From positions 61,190,185 through 61,254,184 of the forward strand of contig NC_054701.1 in the NCBI RefSeq assembly GCF_016097555.1: 64,000 nucleotides of DNA. The letters are read 5' to 3'. The notes beneath the pieces are model-generated. The model was not told the origin of the DNA. It saw only the letters and a program-made list of their open reading frames with translations, and did no database searches. Numbering within the stretch: the stretch's first letter is position 1; every line of letters begins with the position of its first letter. Both the position numbers and the translations under genes were made by a program. The DNA comes from Gigantopelta aegis. Its lineage: Eukaryota; Mollusca; Gastropoda; Neomphalida; Peltospiridae. This document shows, in pieces, positions 33,595-43,569 of this stretch.

Positions 33595-34770
33595 ACAATC
33601 AGACGCCTTTAAATTGATATCCAACATGTATCAGTTCGTCGTGTCGTAACGTTATATCTTACACTGTAGCCTTACTCTCAGTGGATGGTTTGGATTTATA
33701 TGTAATAAGACAATCAGATGCCTTTAAATTGATATCCAACATGTATCATCTCGACGTGTCGTAACATTATATCTTACACTGTTGCCTTACTCTCAGTGGA
33801 TGGTTTGGATTTATATGTAATAAGACAATCAGACGCCTTTAAATTGATATCCAACATGTATCATCTCGACGTGTCGTAACATTATATCTTACACTGTTGC
33901 CGTACTCTCAGTGGATGGTTTGGATTTATATGTAATAAGACAATCAGACGCCTTTAAATTGATATCCAACATGTATCATCTCGACGTGTCGTAACATTAT
34001 ATCTTACACTGTAGCCTTACTCTCAGTGGATGGTTTGGATTTATATGTAATAAGACAATCAGACGCCTTTAAATTGATATCCAACATGTATCAGTTCGTC
34101 GTGTCGTAACATTATATCTTACACTGTTGCCGTACTCTCAGTGGATGGTTTGGATTTATATGTAATAAGACAATCAGACGCCTTTAAATTGATATCCAAC
34201 ATGTATCATCTCGACGTGTCGTAACATTATATCTTACACTGTAGCCTTACTCTCAGTGGATGGTTTGGATTTATATGTAATAAGACAATCAGACGCCTTT
34301 AAATTGATATCCAACATGTATCATCTCGTCGTGTCGTAACATTATATCTTACACTGTAGCCGTACTCTCAGTGGATGGTTTGGATTTATATGTAATAAGA
34401 CAATCAGACGCCTTTAAACTGATATCTAACATGTATCATCTCGACGTGTCGTAACATTATATCTTACACTGTAGCCGTACTCTCAGTGGATGGTTTGGAT
34501 TTATATGTAATAAGACAATCAGACGCCTTTAAATTGATATCCAACACGTATCAGTTCATCGTGTCGTAACATTATATCTTACACTGTAGCCTTACTCTCA
34601 GTGGATGGTTTGGATTTATATATAATAAGACAATCAGACGCCTTTAAACAGATATCCAACATGTATCAGTTCGTCGTGTCGTAACATTATATCTTACACT
34701 GTAGCCGTACTCTCAGTGGATGGTTTGGATTTATATGTAATAAGACAATCAGACGCCTTTAAATTGATAT
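33595..34770. repeat. 115-bp satellite, 10.2 units
   Basis: Units start at 33595, 33710, 33825, 33940, 34055 and so on every 115 bp to 34745. Each begins ACAATCAGACGCC. Most sites are identical; only a few alternate between units, for example GTTCGTC versus CTCGACG. Strong homogenisation points to recent amplification or conversion. Confidence 0.97.
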
Positions 34771-34774
34771 ATAC

Positions 34775-34977
34775 GGGTATATCAAAGGCCGTGGTGTATG
34801 CTATCCTGTCTGTGGGTCGGTGCATATAAAAGACCCTTTGCTACTAATGGAAAAATGTAGCGGGTATCATCTCCAAGACTATATGTCAAAAATGACCAAA
34901 TGTTTGACATCTAATAGCCAATGATTACTAAATCAATATGTTCTAGTGGCGTCGTTAAACAAAACAAACAAACTTTA
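34775..34977 (+). mobile_element. SINE body plus tail B, 5' truncated
   Basis: Starts GGGTATATCAAAGGCCGTGG, directly against the last satellite unit, and ends in tail B. Confidence 0.85.
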
Positions 34978-35086
34978 ATATTCGAACACTTCCCCCAATG
35001 GACCCGCATGTTCAGATCACGCTACGCCCCGATTTTGTGGAAATAAAGAAAACGAAGCGAATTCCCAGAATTGTACCCAGGCAACT

Positions 35087-37623
35087 GGCCTCAGACCACA
35101 ATTAATTTCGCTATATGTTTCTATATAGCCTTAGTGGCTATAACATTTTTATTAATATCAGCAGGCCCGTGAAGTTTTGTATGTACCTTTGCCTGCATGG
35201 GGGACACATACCCTGAAAAGGACAACCCCTGTTGTCCAGCTCTTTCTCCCAGCATATTGGTTTAAACAGACACACCCTCTAAACCAGGCCGGAGTACACC
35301 CATTTTACACAAAAAGCACTACTTTTGCATGGGCCGGAATTACCACAAACAAGTCTTCAATGTCAACAAGTTACACATGTTTACAAACTACATGCTATCC
35401 CCTGTCACTTCAGTCAAACAGTTGCCACTTCATAGCTGTCTGCCATGAAATAATCACAGTCAAACAGCAGACTACTTGCGCGGTGAAACTTCCGGATTTT
35501 GGACAACCAAATGGGAAGATAACTGTAATCTGAGGCCTATCAGTCCATTTTTTTTCCCCTAAAAACTGGCCCACACTAATGCATTCCAATGATATACATA
35601 TTAAAGCAATGCTCGGTAAGTATCGGTATGTCACCTTTAAACTGAGAGTATACAGAGGCTGTGTTAAAACACCTACCACAGTGCCTTGCCATGGCCAATT
35701 TTAGCAATGGAAACTTGAGGGACACCAACTTCAAAATGTAATAACTTTATCAAATTTTGGAATTTCTTCATACAATGAGCAGCTATTTTTTCTTCTACAT
35801 ATGTTCTATCTGCACAGTGTTGTCTTGGAAAGATTTTGAAATATTTAAAGGAAAAAAAATCAATCATTAGATTTTACTTCATTTTTAATTAAATATTAAA
35901 CTTAAATTTAAATTTTTGAGAAACAAAAAAATCTAAAACTGTAAAATTTTGTATTTTAGATATGATAAGTGGAGGCTTAGTAAAGACATGGTGACTGAAT
36001 TCATGATACATTATTAGAAATGTGTCAGAGGGATGGTGAAAGTCACAAAATTGGGGCCATTTGCAACAAATGTTTACACACTAATTTCAGGGAAAATTAG
36101 ACATGATAGGCCTCATATTCAATTTTGACCTGCTGTATTTACTTAATCTACTTCATTTACTGTATTAGACATGTAGCCACTTTGTAAAAGGCAAAACAGT
36201 CCATATAAATGCATATTAATATGAATATGCCCTACAGATATTACTTAGGTATACACCATAATATCTTTTTTGTTGACGACAACTTTGAAAATGAAGATTT
36301 TGTCACAAAATGCTGATATAAATCCTACCAAGAGGTACTTGCACCATATTTTTCAGTTTCCAGTGATAACTGTTAACAAGTGTAGTCATGTGCCAGTGTC
36401 TGGGATACCTCAGTGTAGTATTTCTTGATTGGAAGGATGTTTGTAGTAATGACCACTGAATATGCATTATGGATTATTCTGCCATATGTATTACAAGCCA
36501 AATGTTAACCTTTTTGGCACATTTTCTGCAATAAACTTGACAAGTATACCAGCATCTGATTACTGAACACAATAAATACATTCAGACAGCATAGAATATT
36601 AGCCTATTAGATTTTCTAAGGTTAAAAGACCATTTTTGAAAAATGACTGAAGTGTGTAATTTACATAAATGTAGGTGAAATGTATTATTAGAGTACTTAA
36701 TCTTGTTAAAAACTGTATACTATTTATTTAAAGTGTTTAATTACATTTAGTAGTGATATATTCATTATATTTAGATCTTCTGTCCAATTGCAATAATTGA
36801 GAAACTCTTTAAAATTCAATATGTAAAAAAAATTAAAATCTCAATATTGACTAACAAAATCCAACTTTTGCTCTTTTTTACCAAATTATTAGCTCAAAAC
36901 TGTTAAAAAATATTGCAACAACCTGTAGTAACATCAGAGGTCATGTTATGCTATTTTGGAGGATACTGAAATTTAAAAGTTGAAAATTTTAATTTTAATT
37001 TTAATAAATTCAAAAAAATGTTTTTTAATTTAATAAAATATTTAGAAAATAAATAAATTAGTTTTCATATTCCTTGTGGTATGCACAATCAGTCTGTGTA
37101 ATTTCACCTCTCTGGTTATAATACTTTCATCAGAATCAAGCATTTAACCGGTGTAATGTGTGAACTATATCAGGCCTCAGACCACAATTAATTTCGCTAT
37201 ATGTTTCTATATAGCCTTAGTGGCTATAACATTTTTATTAATATCAGCAGGCCCGTGAAGTTTTGTATGTACCTTTGCCTGCATGGGGGACACATACCCT
37301 GAAAAGGACAACCCCTGTTGTCCAGCTCTTTCTCCCAGCATATTGGTTTAAACAGACACACCCTCTAAACCAGGCCGGAGTACACCCATTTTACACAAAA
37401 AGCACTACTTTTGCATGGGCCGGAATTACCACAAACAAGTCTTCAATGTCAACAAGTTACACATGTTTACAAACTACATGCTATCCCCTGTCACTTCAGT
37501 CAAACAGTTGCCACTTCATAGCTGTCTGCCATGAAATAATCACAGTCAAACAGCAGACTACTTGCGCGGTGAAACTTCCGGATTTTGGACAACCAAATGG
37601 GAAGATAACTGTAATCTGAGGCC
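35087..37623. mobile_element. Composite with identical 451-bp terminal direct repeats
   Basis: The repeats 35087-35537 and 37173-37623 appear identical. Each opens GGCCTCAGACC and closes ATCTGAGGCC, so each has its own imperfect inverted ends. The outer flanks share AACT(G) and the two inner flanks share TATCA(G). The 1635 bp between are AT-rich with no coding capacity seen. It could be a non-autonomous LTR-like element, or two MITE copies joined by recombination. The LTR reading lacks TG..CA ends, a primer-binding site or a polypurine tract. Confidence 0.75.
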
Positions 37624-38370
37624 AACTGTGACCATAGGCGTAACCACACCTGACTTAGTTTACTATATTTAAGTTAACCTAGATTTGACTCATTCTAAAC
37701 AACATATAGCGACGCGCTGGTGTCTGCTTCCTTCCCTACGTGCACAGCTATATAATATCACAAAGGTTTAACGCCGGCCGGGTAAGTAATATTATGTCTA
37801 GATCATTTTAAGTTGTTCTGGGTGGTGTTTCTTAAGTATTATTAAAATAATTATCTACTCTACTTATGCTATATGGGTTAGGGAGCAAGATTATTCTAAA
37901 AATGAAAATAAAACCAACAAAAACTATCCAGCAAAGATGGCTGCCAATGAAAAGAAATAAAGGGGGATGGAATCCTGTTTCGTTTTCTGTTCAGTCAGGT
38001 CAAATATGAGACGTATGTTTTGGAAAGATGCATGCATACCCGGACTATACAGACAGTTTAATAAATGAAAAACGCGTAATTTTAGAATTAATACAACAAA
38101 CAAACAACAACAAAAAGCCATGATTTTTCCTGCTAACTTGGGGTAGCCTTCTTGTTTCTTTTTGATTGACACCCCGCCTACTCCAGCTTGAAATGAAGTC
38201 AACTCCTGTATACTCCCCCTGCATGCTTATGGAAAATTTAGTCGTACACAGAAGAGAGTAGCAGAACAAGGTTGAAAAGCTTTATTTTTAGTACTGAAAG
38301 TGTGTAATAATAATTATTTTAATATTGAAACAATGCTATCTGTGTTTTCACATCTATGTTAATAGTATTC
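37624..38370. other. Noncoding stretch, nothing recognised
   Basis: No supported gene or repeat family. Confidence 0.4.
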
Positions 38371-38371
38371 T

Positions 38372-39466
38372 TAGTTACAGATGTGGGGTTTTCATCCTGG
38401 CCAAGACATTGAAAAAATGCATGTAAAGTTCTGTAAAAGACTATTACGGGTACACAAAAGAACTTGTAATGATTTCGTTTATAGTGAATTAGGACAATTC
38501 CCAATGCAAATTATAAGAAAATTACGGAGTTTTAAATATTGGATAAATCTGCGTAACACAAATAACAGTATATTAAGAGATATATATGAGGAAATAGTTC
38601 AGTATAAAAATTAATGAAGGTCAAACAGGAACTAAACGAACTAGGTTTAAATTATATATGGAACTTAACACATGTTGATAACAATGTTTACAATGTAATT
38701 AGAGAAAGGATAACGGACATATTCAAGCAACAATGTTACAGTAGAATAATGATAACTCCAAAGGGAAGTCTATACAAACACTTGTTATATAATTTCATAT
38801 TACAAGATTATCTTAAAAAACCGTTGGACGTTCGCCATTTAAAATAAATAACTAAATTCAGAATATGTGCACATAAATTAAATATAGAATTTGGCAGGTA
38901 TAGAAATATTGAAAGATCAGAGAGAAAATGTACACTATGTGACAAAACTGAAATAGAAGACGAATATCCTCCAGTGCCCACGATATAATGATTTAAGAAT
39001 GCAATTTATTAAAACATATTACCATACACGTCCAAGCGTTTTTAAACTTACCCCGCTATTAGCGTCTGACAATGCTAAAGAACTTAATAATCTCGGAAAA
39101 TATTTATTTAGAGCAAATGCCGTTAGAGATCAGCTATTGGAGCAAACTGGTTAATATTAACATTACTTCTATTAATTCAGTATAGTACTATTCGATTACA
39201 GATATATTAAACCAATAATACATTTATCTCTCAGTATACTTAATAATGACTTATATGTATTAAATAATATAAGTCAATGGAACCTTAATTTATTAATTAT
39301 TAATTATTATTATTATTATTATTATTAGTATTAATATTATTGTTGACTAAATCACTCTCCACCATAATCCTGTACATATCCTGTATATATTTATTATTTT
39401 GTTGTACACTGTATTATGCTGATAAGTTGTAAAAACTTAAAGCAATAAAGAACTTGAACTTGCATA
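38372..39466 (+). mobile_element. LINE 3' end (CR1/L2-like), degenerate
   Basis: Reads MWGFHPGQDIEKMHVKFCKR, then LGLNYIW, YSRIMITPKGSLYKHL and FGRYRNIERSERKCTLCDKT. This is the thumb-to-zinc-knuckle C-terminus of a non-LTR polyprotein. One frame change and in-frame stops make it dead. It is 5' truncated. The 3' end has AATAAAG and GAACTTGAACTTG, the short tandem tail typical of CR1/L2-like LINEs. Clade by eye only. Confidence 0.7.
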
Positions 39467-39559
39467 GAGTAAATAAACGTATTAATTTAAGGCAAGTCGC
39501 TTGAGAATCCACTTTGATTAGCCTAATTTGTAAAATGATCAGTTAATTAAAAAAAAATT

Positions 39560-39680
39560 AAAGTTAGTTTTGTTTAACGACACAACTAGAGCACATTGAT
39601 TTATTAATCATTGGCTATTGGATGTCAAACATTTGGTAATTTTGACTTGTAGTCGTGGTGCATTGGCTGGATCGGGAGAT
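39560..39680 (-). mobile_element. SINE tail B joined to the CACGACTACAAG body segment
   Basis: Minus-strand tail B followed by an internal deletion that joins to GTCGTGGTGCATTGGCTGGA of the body. Confidence 0.7.
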
Positions 39681-39699
39681 GGATATAATTTAATAAAGT

Positions 39700-39865
39700 A
39701 TAAGAGTGGCGTCGGAAGGTGCCAAAAAGTGTTTGGGGGGGGGGGGGGGCACACTTTTATATTTACACACGTTTACTCTATTATAAAGCAAATATAATGC
39801 AAAAGATCTGAAAAGTGGGGGCATATGCCCCCTTGCCCCCCACCCCCCACCCCCTCCGCTTCCTA
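39700..39865. mobile_element. G-tract MITE with GTGGCGTC-type end
   Basis: GGTGCCAAAAAGTG, a G tract, CACACTTTTATATTTACACA and AAAAGTGGGGGCATATGCCC appear in the same order at 60305-60439. Same family, diverged ends. Confidence 0.6.
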
Positions 39866-40152
39866 CACGAATGTATAATTTGTATATAACCAAACATATT
39901 TCAATATGTATTAAAGTCGCACGCCCTAGTTTCAGCCCGCGAAAATTAATTCTAATTTTGGTTAATCTACAAAACTGTAACACACTATAAAAACTGTAAC
40001 ACGTTTTTATAAAATAGAGTGAAAAAGCAGGTTTTATATCGATAAATACCATGGGAATCCCCGTGACCCAATAATTTGAAATAATTTTGAAAGTTAGTAT
40101 TCTGATGTCACCTGTAGATGTCGCTCGAAACACAGAAATGCCTATGTCACGA

Positions 40153-41098
40153 TAGCCCGAGTACTCTGACTGTAAGAGAGCTAGACGGACATTTGGACAT
40201 AAACACGCTCTCATTACAGTCAGAGACCAACCTATGTCTTTTTTTGGCAATTCCTGACTACCAAACGGTAGGCAACGAGTCCCGCTCTAATACCACAACA
40301 ATCCTATCTTTGACGTCAAATACCTTTACATCAATCATTTTCGAGTTAAGTGATACAAAAAAATCCACATATTAATCATTAATACACATACTACAGAAAG
40401 AAACCCGACAGCACCCACATTCAGCTACGCTTCGTGACACTCCGTCGCAACAATTACAAAGCTCGGCGATCTATTTCGAGACTGGGCGATTCCGCCTTGT
40501 GCAGCAGTTAAGGGGTCGTCTCATAAGAGGAGGCAGTACGTAGCACATACTTTTGCCGTATCCTGTCGATAACACCCCAAATGTATCCTTCAAATTCAAA
40601 ATGGAATCAATGATGTGTAATTGTTTTGGTTTAATGACGTAATGAAATCCAAATTCATCCAAAACGGCATTAGCCAACTCTTCCATGTTGTAACTTCGCT
40701 TGATATGAGACGGCCCCTGTAACTGCTGCACAAGGCGGAATCGCCCAGTGCGCGATCACGTGGTCTACGTCTCGAAATAGATCGCCGAGCTTTGCAATTG
40801 TTGCGACGGAGTGTCACGAAGCGTAGCTGAATGTGGGTGCTGTCGGGTTTCTTTCTGTAGTAAGTGTATTAGTGATTAATATGTGGATTTTTTTGTATCA
40901 CTTAACTCGAAAATGATTGATGTAAAGGTATTTGACGTCAAACATAGGATTGTTGTGGTATTAGAGCGGGACTCGTTGCCTACCGTTTGGTAGTCAGGAA
41001 TTGCCAAAAAAAGACATAGGTTGGTCTCTGACTGTAATGAGAGCGTGTTTATGTCCAAATGTCCGTCTAGCTCTCTTACAGTCAGAGTACTCGGGCTA
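40153..41098. mobile_element. Foldback transposon carrying a RecQ-like helicase fragment
   Basis: 946 bp. The arms (about 40153-40529 and 40706-41098) are inverted copies. Ends are TAGCCCGAGTACTCTGAC and complement. Perfect 9-bp duplications ATGTCACGA lie at 40144-40152 and 41099-41107. Each arm contains a smaller inverted pair, CTCTGACTGTAA / TTACAGTCAGAG. Long arms with 9-bp duplications fit Mutator-like or Merlin-like elements; the family is not proven. Confidence 0.85.
40471..40731 (-). pseudogene. RecQ-type helicase fragment inside the foldback element
   Basis: 86 minus-strand codons cross the loop and enter both arms. FHYVIKPKQLHIIDSILNLK, then FGVLSTGYGKSMCYVLPPL, match the Q-motif region and Walker A of RecQ-family helicases. 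The DEAH box and the second RecA lobe are absent. It is a captured or residual fragment and cannot be an active helicase. Confidence 0.7.
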
Positions 41099-41520
41099 AT
41101 GTCACGACAAATTTCCCAGAGTGCACACATCACAAATGAACGACAAGCAAACGACAACAAAATCGGATGTTGATTGCGCGAACCGTGCACGAGAAAACAA
41201 ACCGAACCAAAATGATAATGGTCACGTGGTATACCAACGTTTGTGACGTTGAAACGGGAAGATCCTCTCTAAAAATAGATTAGACCTTGTGTGCTCAACG
41301 GTTTTTTCTCAGACGCGTTTTTAAGAAATACGAAAAATGCATTTTGTGGTATTACAAACACCAGGATTACCAGAATTACCAAAAAACACTTAAGGTGAAT
41401 GGAAATGTATATTCTAAATAATAAAATGTAAGTAAAGTGTAATTTTATTTGCTAGAAAATGGGTTTAATAGCGAAAAACAACGGCGTAATGGTTAACAAC
41501 TTGTACGTTCGAGCAACAAT

Positions 41521-41877
41521 TACCACCCGTGATCGACAATCGACAATAATAATATCGGTTGCTAATGCCCATTAGCATTTTAGAGGTTATAGGTTATCTG
41601 TTGGAAAACGTTTTAATTTCCTTGAGCAATATACATATAGTGACACGGTAAAACAGAAAGGCCTCAAAACTGTCCATTTCGTGAGGGGCGAGAATGATCT
41701 CTTCCCCCTCCCACAGAATAGACAGTTTGAGGCTTTTTTCCTACTTGAAATATAGCAGTACTGCAATACGTGCATCTGTCCATTAAGTAAACAATAGATG
41801 TTCACTATTTTCCCTATACGTGTCTATTCTTAAAATAGTGGACAGTTAAGGGTAAGCTGGAGTCATTTACACACCAA
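41521..41877. other. Noncoding stretch, nothing recognised
   Basis: No supported gene. GTCTATTCT / AGAATAGAC inverted words lie at 41707 and 41821. Confidence 0.35.
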
Positions 41878-41889
41878 TAGCCCAGATAA

Positions 41890-41937
41890 AAAAAGAAAGA
41901 AATGTTTTATTTAACCACGACGCCACCGAGGCCGGTT
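41890..41937 (-). mobile_element. 48-bp mini-retroposon (SINE head 2 joined directly to tail A)
   Basis: On the minus strand the first 22 nt of head 2 (ACCGGCCTCGGTGGCGTCG...) run straight into tail A (TTAAATAAAACATTTCTTTC). Perfect 12-bp duplications TAGCCCAGATAA flank it (41878-41889, 41938-41949). The join falls at GTTAA, shared by head and tail. Confidence 0.85.
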
Positions 41938-41949
41938 TAGCCCAGATAA

Positions 41950-42579
41950 CGTACACTAATAACAAAAGATGACGTGAGAGCTGTGTTTTAAATGCTGATA
42001 ACACATTTTCTCCATACCATTAAACAAAGACTAATATTAGAACATGTCATAGCACATCAGATTGATAAAAACAAAATGGCCAGGCAGCGGTAATTTAATT
42101 ACCTAAGACACACCTGCCAAACAGAAATCGCAGGTGAAGGCATCGCCTAAAAGAAAACACAAGTTAATTAAGCAACAGACATTTTATTATTTCAGTGTGT
42201 AGGTTTCTGAACTAAAAACCACTGCTTCATGGACTAAAGATGATCCATCGTTGGACAGTTATTTCATTTTGTTTTGTAGCCAGTTTGACATTGGTGGTTT
42301 ATTTTGTATAGGAAAATAATGTATACTTATTTCTGGCTTACTGGGATGCATATTATTACAGAACATTGCGTCACATGTCTGATTTAATAATTCTGCAAAA
42401 ATCAACAGACTTGTCTGGAACGGGAACTCTATTTACGTGCCCCCATCCAATAAAGGTTCAGGCACACCCATCCCAGACTTAACCTCTGACTAATTCCGGG
42501 ACAGGAGGGAAGAGGTAAGTTTTAGGTGGTCGGAATTTGAAGGAAAAAAATGAGTCCAAGTTGAAAATTACACGTCTGA
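41950..42579. other. Noncoding stretch
   Basis: AAGGTTCAGGCACACCCATC at 42454 recalls the long-body SINE. Otherwise nothing was recognised before the capsid-like remnant. Confidence 0.4.
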
Positions 42580-43010
42580 CCAAAACTGGTTGTCGGGTTT
42601 GTCAACGGTGACGGCGTGAGCGGGTCGTATACAAAGAACCCGTTTAATTTTCAGAGTTCGTTTGTAAAAATGGTGGCGTTGTATTTGGACGGCGTCAGTG
42701 TTCCCGGTCGACCAGTCGAAGCAGACGACGTGAGTGCCTACGTGAATTTGTTCGAGGGAGTCAGCAGATAGGGTCAAGACACTGGAAACTACATCGAAAG
42801 AACTGAATTTGAGCTTGGAAATGGTCTGTTTGTGTTCAGTCTCGAACCCGTTTTCGTGGACTCTGATTATTTATGTTTGCTTAAGAGTGGTAATTTACGG
42901 TTAGAAGTACAGTTTAAATCAGCTTTGACAAAAACTGTCAGTTGTATAGTGTATGGTGAATTTCCTAGCCTGATTGAAATCGACCAGACCCGAAACGTGT
43001 ATGTCAAATA
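42580..43010 (+). mobile_element. Fossil hexon-like major capsid protein fragment
   Basis: Plus-strand readings include GSYTKNPFNF, LYLDGVSVPGRPVEA and, near the end, CIVYGEFPSLIEIDQTRNV. These match the C-terminal jelly-roll part of the hexon-like major capsid protein of adintoviruses/Polintons. Only the C-terminal third or so is seen and it is broken. The protease frame follows within about 10 bp on the same strand. Confidence 0.65.
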
Positions 43011-43019
43011 AAGAATATC

Positions 43020-43514
43020 ATGAATGGAAAGCAGATTAAGTGTGCGATTGACTGTGACCCAGATTTAGGTTCACGCATTGCAGGTGTTTACTCGAGCGAC
43101 ACACTACCACGCACGAAACGGTTAAATCCCTGGGGCTGTATCGTGAACACAGACCCATCTCACCTACCTGGTCATCACTGGGTGGCGTTCTATTTTGATA
43201 ATAATAATAAAGCAGAGTTTTTCGATAGTTTTGGTAAACCACCCAAAGATTACAATCCAATGTTTGTAGATTTTTTAAAGAGACATTCTTCATCTTACGT
43301 GTACAATAACAAATCCGTTCAAACCGTGAACGCTAAAACATGTGGATTCTATTGTTTGTATTACTTGTTACAAAAGTGTAAAACTGACCTGATGATGAGC
43401 TATATTGTGAATCAGTTTAGTAAAGATACATTACAGAATGGTGTATTCGTTTATAACTTTATATGTAAATATTTTAGATATTGTAGCCCGCCTTGTATTT
43501 CCTGCACATACTAA
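43020..43514 (+). mobile_element. Fossil adenain-like maturation protease (Polinton/adintovirus type)
   Basis: A 164-codon frame that looks whole. GHHWVAFYF carries the catalytic His, FFDSFGKPP the acidic residue, and KTCGFYCLYYLL the catalytic Cys of the C5 (adenain-like) fold. In the family this enzyme matures capsid proteins. The intact frame suggests the element is fairly young. Confidence 0.85.
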
Positions 43515-43569
43515 TATGTTAAATATTGTACACAATCATGTATCCACTTTATGTGTTGTTATACAAACG

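Larger units (their letters stand above)
39911..41520. mobile_element. TTAA-type MITE split by later insertions
   Basis: The left part (from TTAA at 39911, GCCCTAGTTTCAGCCCGCG) and the right part (41290 to about 41520) match the ends of the intact 348-bp MITE at 56077-56432. About 1.2 kb of other sequence, including the foldback element 40153-41098, separates them. The right edge is approximate. Confidence 0.55.

Noticed and set aside
33595-34770. CRISPR-like appearance of regular repeats
   Set aside because: Contiguous 115-bp satellite without spacers, in a eukaryote.
35177-35533. 118-codon frame, identical at 37263-37619
   Set aside because: Identity follows from the DNA repeat. No family, start context or codon evidence supports a gene.
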